Source of the DNA: Anaerolineaceae bacterium UBA4890
GTDB taxonomy: Bacteria > Chloroflexota > Anaerolineae > Anaerolineales > Anaerolineaceae
Assembly (NCBI GenBank): GCA_002399085.1
Contig: DHCY01000013.1
Location: 2,074-9,257 of the forward strand
Length of the DNA stretch: 7,184 bases
Direction of reading: 5' to 3'
Under the pieces are notes generated by a model. It was not told the origin of the DNA. It was given only the letters and a program-made list of their open reading frames with translations, and ran no database searches. The number at the start of each line of letters is the position of its first letter. Positions within the stretch are counted from its first letter, which is position 1. Below are positions 6,241 to 7,184 of this stretch, piece by piece. The translations under genes and the position numbers were made by a program.

Positions 6241-6940
6241 AAGCTTTCGGTTTTTTGCAATTTTAGCGGGCATACTGGTATTGATCGCCTTCGGGCTGGT
6301 GTTATTTTATGCGCCGGTCGAGCAGAACATGGGCATGGTCCAGAAAGTTTTTTACTTCCATGTAGCTGCAGCCTGGCTGGGAATGCTCGGTTTTTTGGTG
6401 GCGGCGCTGTGCGCGGTTTTGTATTTGATGAAAGGCGACCTGAAACTGGACGCGGTGGCAGCTTCTTCGGTTGAGATTGGGCTGCTTTTTACAGCAATCG
6501 CCAATTTTACCGGCATGATCTGGGCGCGCCCGGTTTGGAACACATGGTGGACCTGGGATCCGCGCCTGACCACCATGACGATCATGGCGTTCACTTACAT
6601 CGCTTACTTTTTGCTGCGCAGGGGCATTGACGACCCGGCAAAGAAGGCTCGTTTTGGCTCAATTTACCTGATCATCGGTTTCGCGACCGTGCCTCTGACT
6701 TTCTTTTCGGCACGCTTGCTGCGCACCATTCACCCGACCATTTTTGGCAATGCCGGAACGGGCGAGATGGCGATGACCCCGGCGATGTACCAGACAATGG
6801 GCTTCAGTATTTTTGCGTTTTCGGTACTTTTTGCGGTATTGCTGATCGCGCGCACGCGCCTGAGGCTGAGTGAGCGCTGGCTGGAGGAACAGGAAGCCCT
6901 GGAGCAGGAAGAGGAGTTTGGTGAGGTGAGCGGTGGCTGA
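6224..6940 (+). CDS. ccmC: Haem-handling protein CcmC (WWD family)
   Basis: CcmC binds haem with its WWD domain and two histidines and presents it to CcmE. The 238-residue protein has about six hydrophobic helices. Key features are H46 in FYFHVAAAW, the WWD motif from about 105 to 116 (WNTWWTWDPRLT), and H170 in TIHPTIFG. The C-terminal part after the last helix is charged and Glu-rich. ATG 6224 is chosen as start and gives a normal N-terminus. TTG 6218 would add two residues and TTG 6233 would remove three, and none has a strong Shine-Dalgarno, so translation probably depends on coupling to ccmB. The stop overlaps the ccmD start. Confidence 0.95.
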   Translation: MLSLNKSFRFFAILAGILVLIAFGLVLFYAPVEQNMGMVQKVFYFHVAAAWLGMLGFLVAALCAVLYLMKGDLKLDAVAASSVEIGLLFTAIANFTGMIWARPVWNTWWTWDPRLTTMTIMAFTYIAYFLLRRGIDDPAKKARFGSIYLIIGFATVPLTFFSARLLRTIHPTIFGNAGTGEMAMTPAMYQTMGFSIFAFSVLFAVLLIARTRLRLSERWLEEQEALEQEEEFGEVSGG

Positions 6941-7082
6941 TACATTGAATTATTTTATTGCCGGTTATGTGGTGATCTTTGGGCTTTTGGCGGCGTATAT
7001 TGGTTGGTTGGTGGCGAGAGGACGGCAGGTTGAGAAGAAGTTGGCAAGGAAGAAGGAACAAGAAAAAGCAAGTGTCCTTTAA
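6933..7082 (+). CDS. ccmD: Small haem exporter protein CcmD
   Basis: A 49-codon gene starts with GTG 6933, overlapping the end of ccmC by 8 nt, with a GAGGTG site 4 nt upstream (6923-6928). The product has a few polar residues, then one helix (about 7-28) of the form YFIAGYVVIFGLLAAYIGW, followed by a basic, charged tail (LVARGRQVEKKLARKK). This single-helix pattern, with an aromatic-rich helix and a following Arg/Lys-rich segment, is the standard CcmD layout. The protein tethers CcmE to CcmABC during haem release. CcmD diverges so much that sequence similarity is weak; the identification rests on size, topology and its position directly after ccmC. Confidence 0.85.
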   Translation: MADTLNYFIAGYVVIFGLLAAYIGWLVARGRQVEKKLARKKEQEKASVL

Positions 7083-7098
7083 AAGATAGCATATCCCG

Positions 7099-7132
7099 GT
7101 CACTGCGATCCCCCGAAGGTGGCGTGACAGTC
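7099..7132. repeat. Palindromic dispersed-type repeat (GTCAC...GTGAC hairpin)
   Basis: GTCAC (7099-7103) pairs with GTGAC (7124-7128), and a CCCCC/GGTGG inner arm closes on a GAA loop with one mismatch. The element lies 16 nt after ccmD. Its look, TGCGA..CCCCGAAGG..GCGTGACAGTC, matches a hairpin repeat style that I recall as scattered between genes in several bacterial groups. It could also act as a terminator for the ccm operon, though no T-run follows directly. Confidence 0.6.
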
Positions 7133-7138
7133 CGCCTT

Positions 7139-7160
7139 AGACTTTTGTCTTTTATTCTTT
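7139..7160 (+). terminator. Weak terminator-like hairpin and T-rich stretch
   Basis: AGAC (7139-7142) and GTCT (7147-7150) form a 4-bp stem with a TTTT loop, followed by a T-rich run. The stem is short and partly AT, so termination here is only a possibility. Confidence 0.2.
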
Positions 7161-7166
7161 TCCTCT

Positions 7167-7184
7167 GTCACTGCGAGCCCTTAA
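7167..7184. repeat. Second copy of the GTCACTGCGA repeat, cut by the window end
   Basis: GTCACTGCGAGCCC (7167-7180) repeats the left arm of the element at 7099 with 13 of 14 bases identical, 68 bases downstream in the same orientation. The right arm lies beyond the window or was lost. Confidence 0.55.

Noticed and set aside
7083..7184. Insertion sequence remnant after ccmD
   Set aside because: No transposase fragment; only short hairpin repeats are visible and no target-site duplication could be identified.

Overview
The window carries two divergent gene blocks. On the minus strand is a two-component pair: a NarL/FixJ-type response regulator (12-662) downstream of a six-helix membrane histidine kinase of the HisKA_3 class (659-1894). 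On the plus strand is a compact cytochrome c maturation (System I) operon in the order ccmE-ccmF-ccmA-ccmB-ccmC-ccmD (2251-7082). Its genes are separated by 3 nt or overlap by 4 to 17 nt. The last gene, ccmD, is a 49-codon GTG-start gene.

The pathway: the ABC transporter CcmAB and the WWD protein CcmC, helped by the small anchor CcmD, load haem onto the chaperone CcmE outside the membrane and release it. CcmF, which has all four conserved histidines, then takes haem from CcmE and attaches it to apocytochrome c. The CcmE here has a Cys (C-P-S-K-Y) where the classical protein has the haem-binding His (HxxxY). This is the variant known from some sulfate reducers and archaea. No ccmG, ccmH or ccmI lies in the window, although sequence beyond 7184 is not visible.

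The 356-base gap between the blocks (1895-2250) holds a 12-unit heptanucleotide array, a second 4-unit heptanucleotide array, a pair of 18-base direct repeats able to form small hairpins, and an AT-rich promoter-like patch before ccmE. Related 7-base repeats supply the stop codon of the response regulator and have been absorbed into the 3' end of ccmA, where they encode about 40 extra residues. After ccmD there is a GTCAC...GTGAC hairpin repeat and the start of a second copy.

The organism is a bacterium of moderate to high GC. Frequent heptanucleotide repeats, hairpin repeats of the GTCACTGCGA...GTGACAGTC type, the E-F-A-B-C-D gene order and the Cys-type CcmE together suggest Chloroflexota (Anaerolineae-like). 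This is inference from gene style, not a database match. Cyanobacteria also carry heptanucleotide repeats but use System II for cytochrome c, which argues against them.
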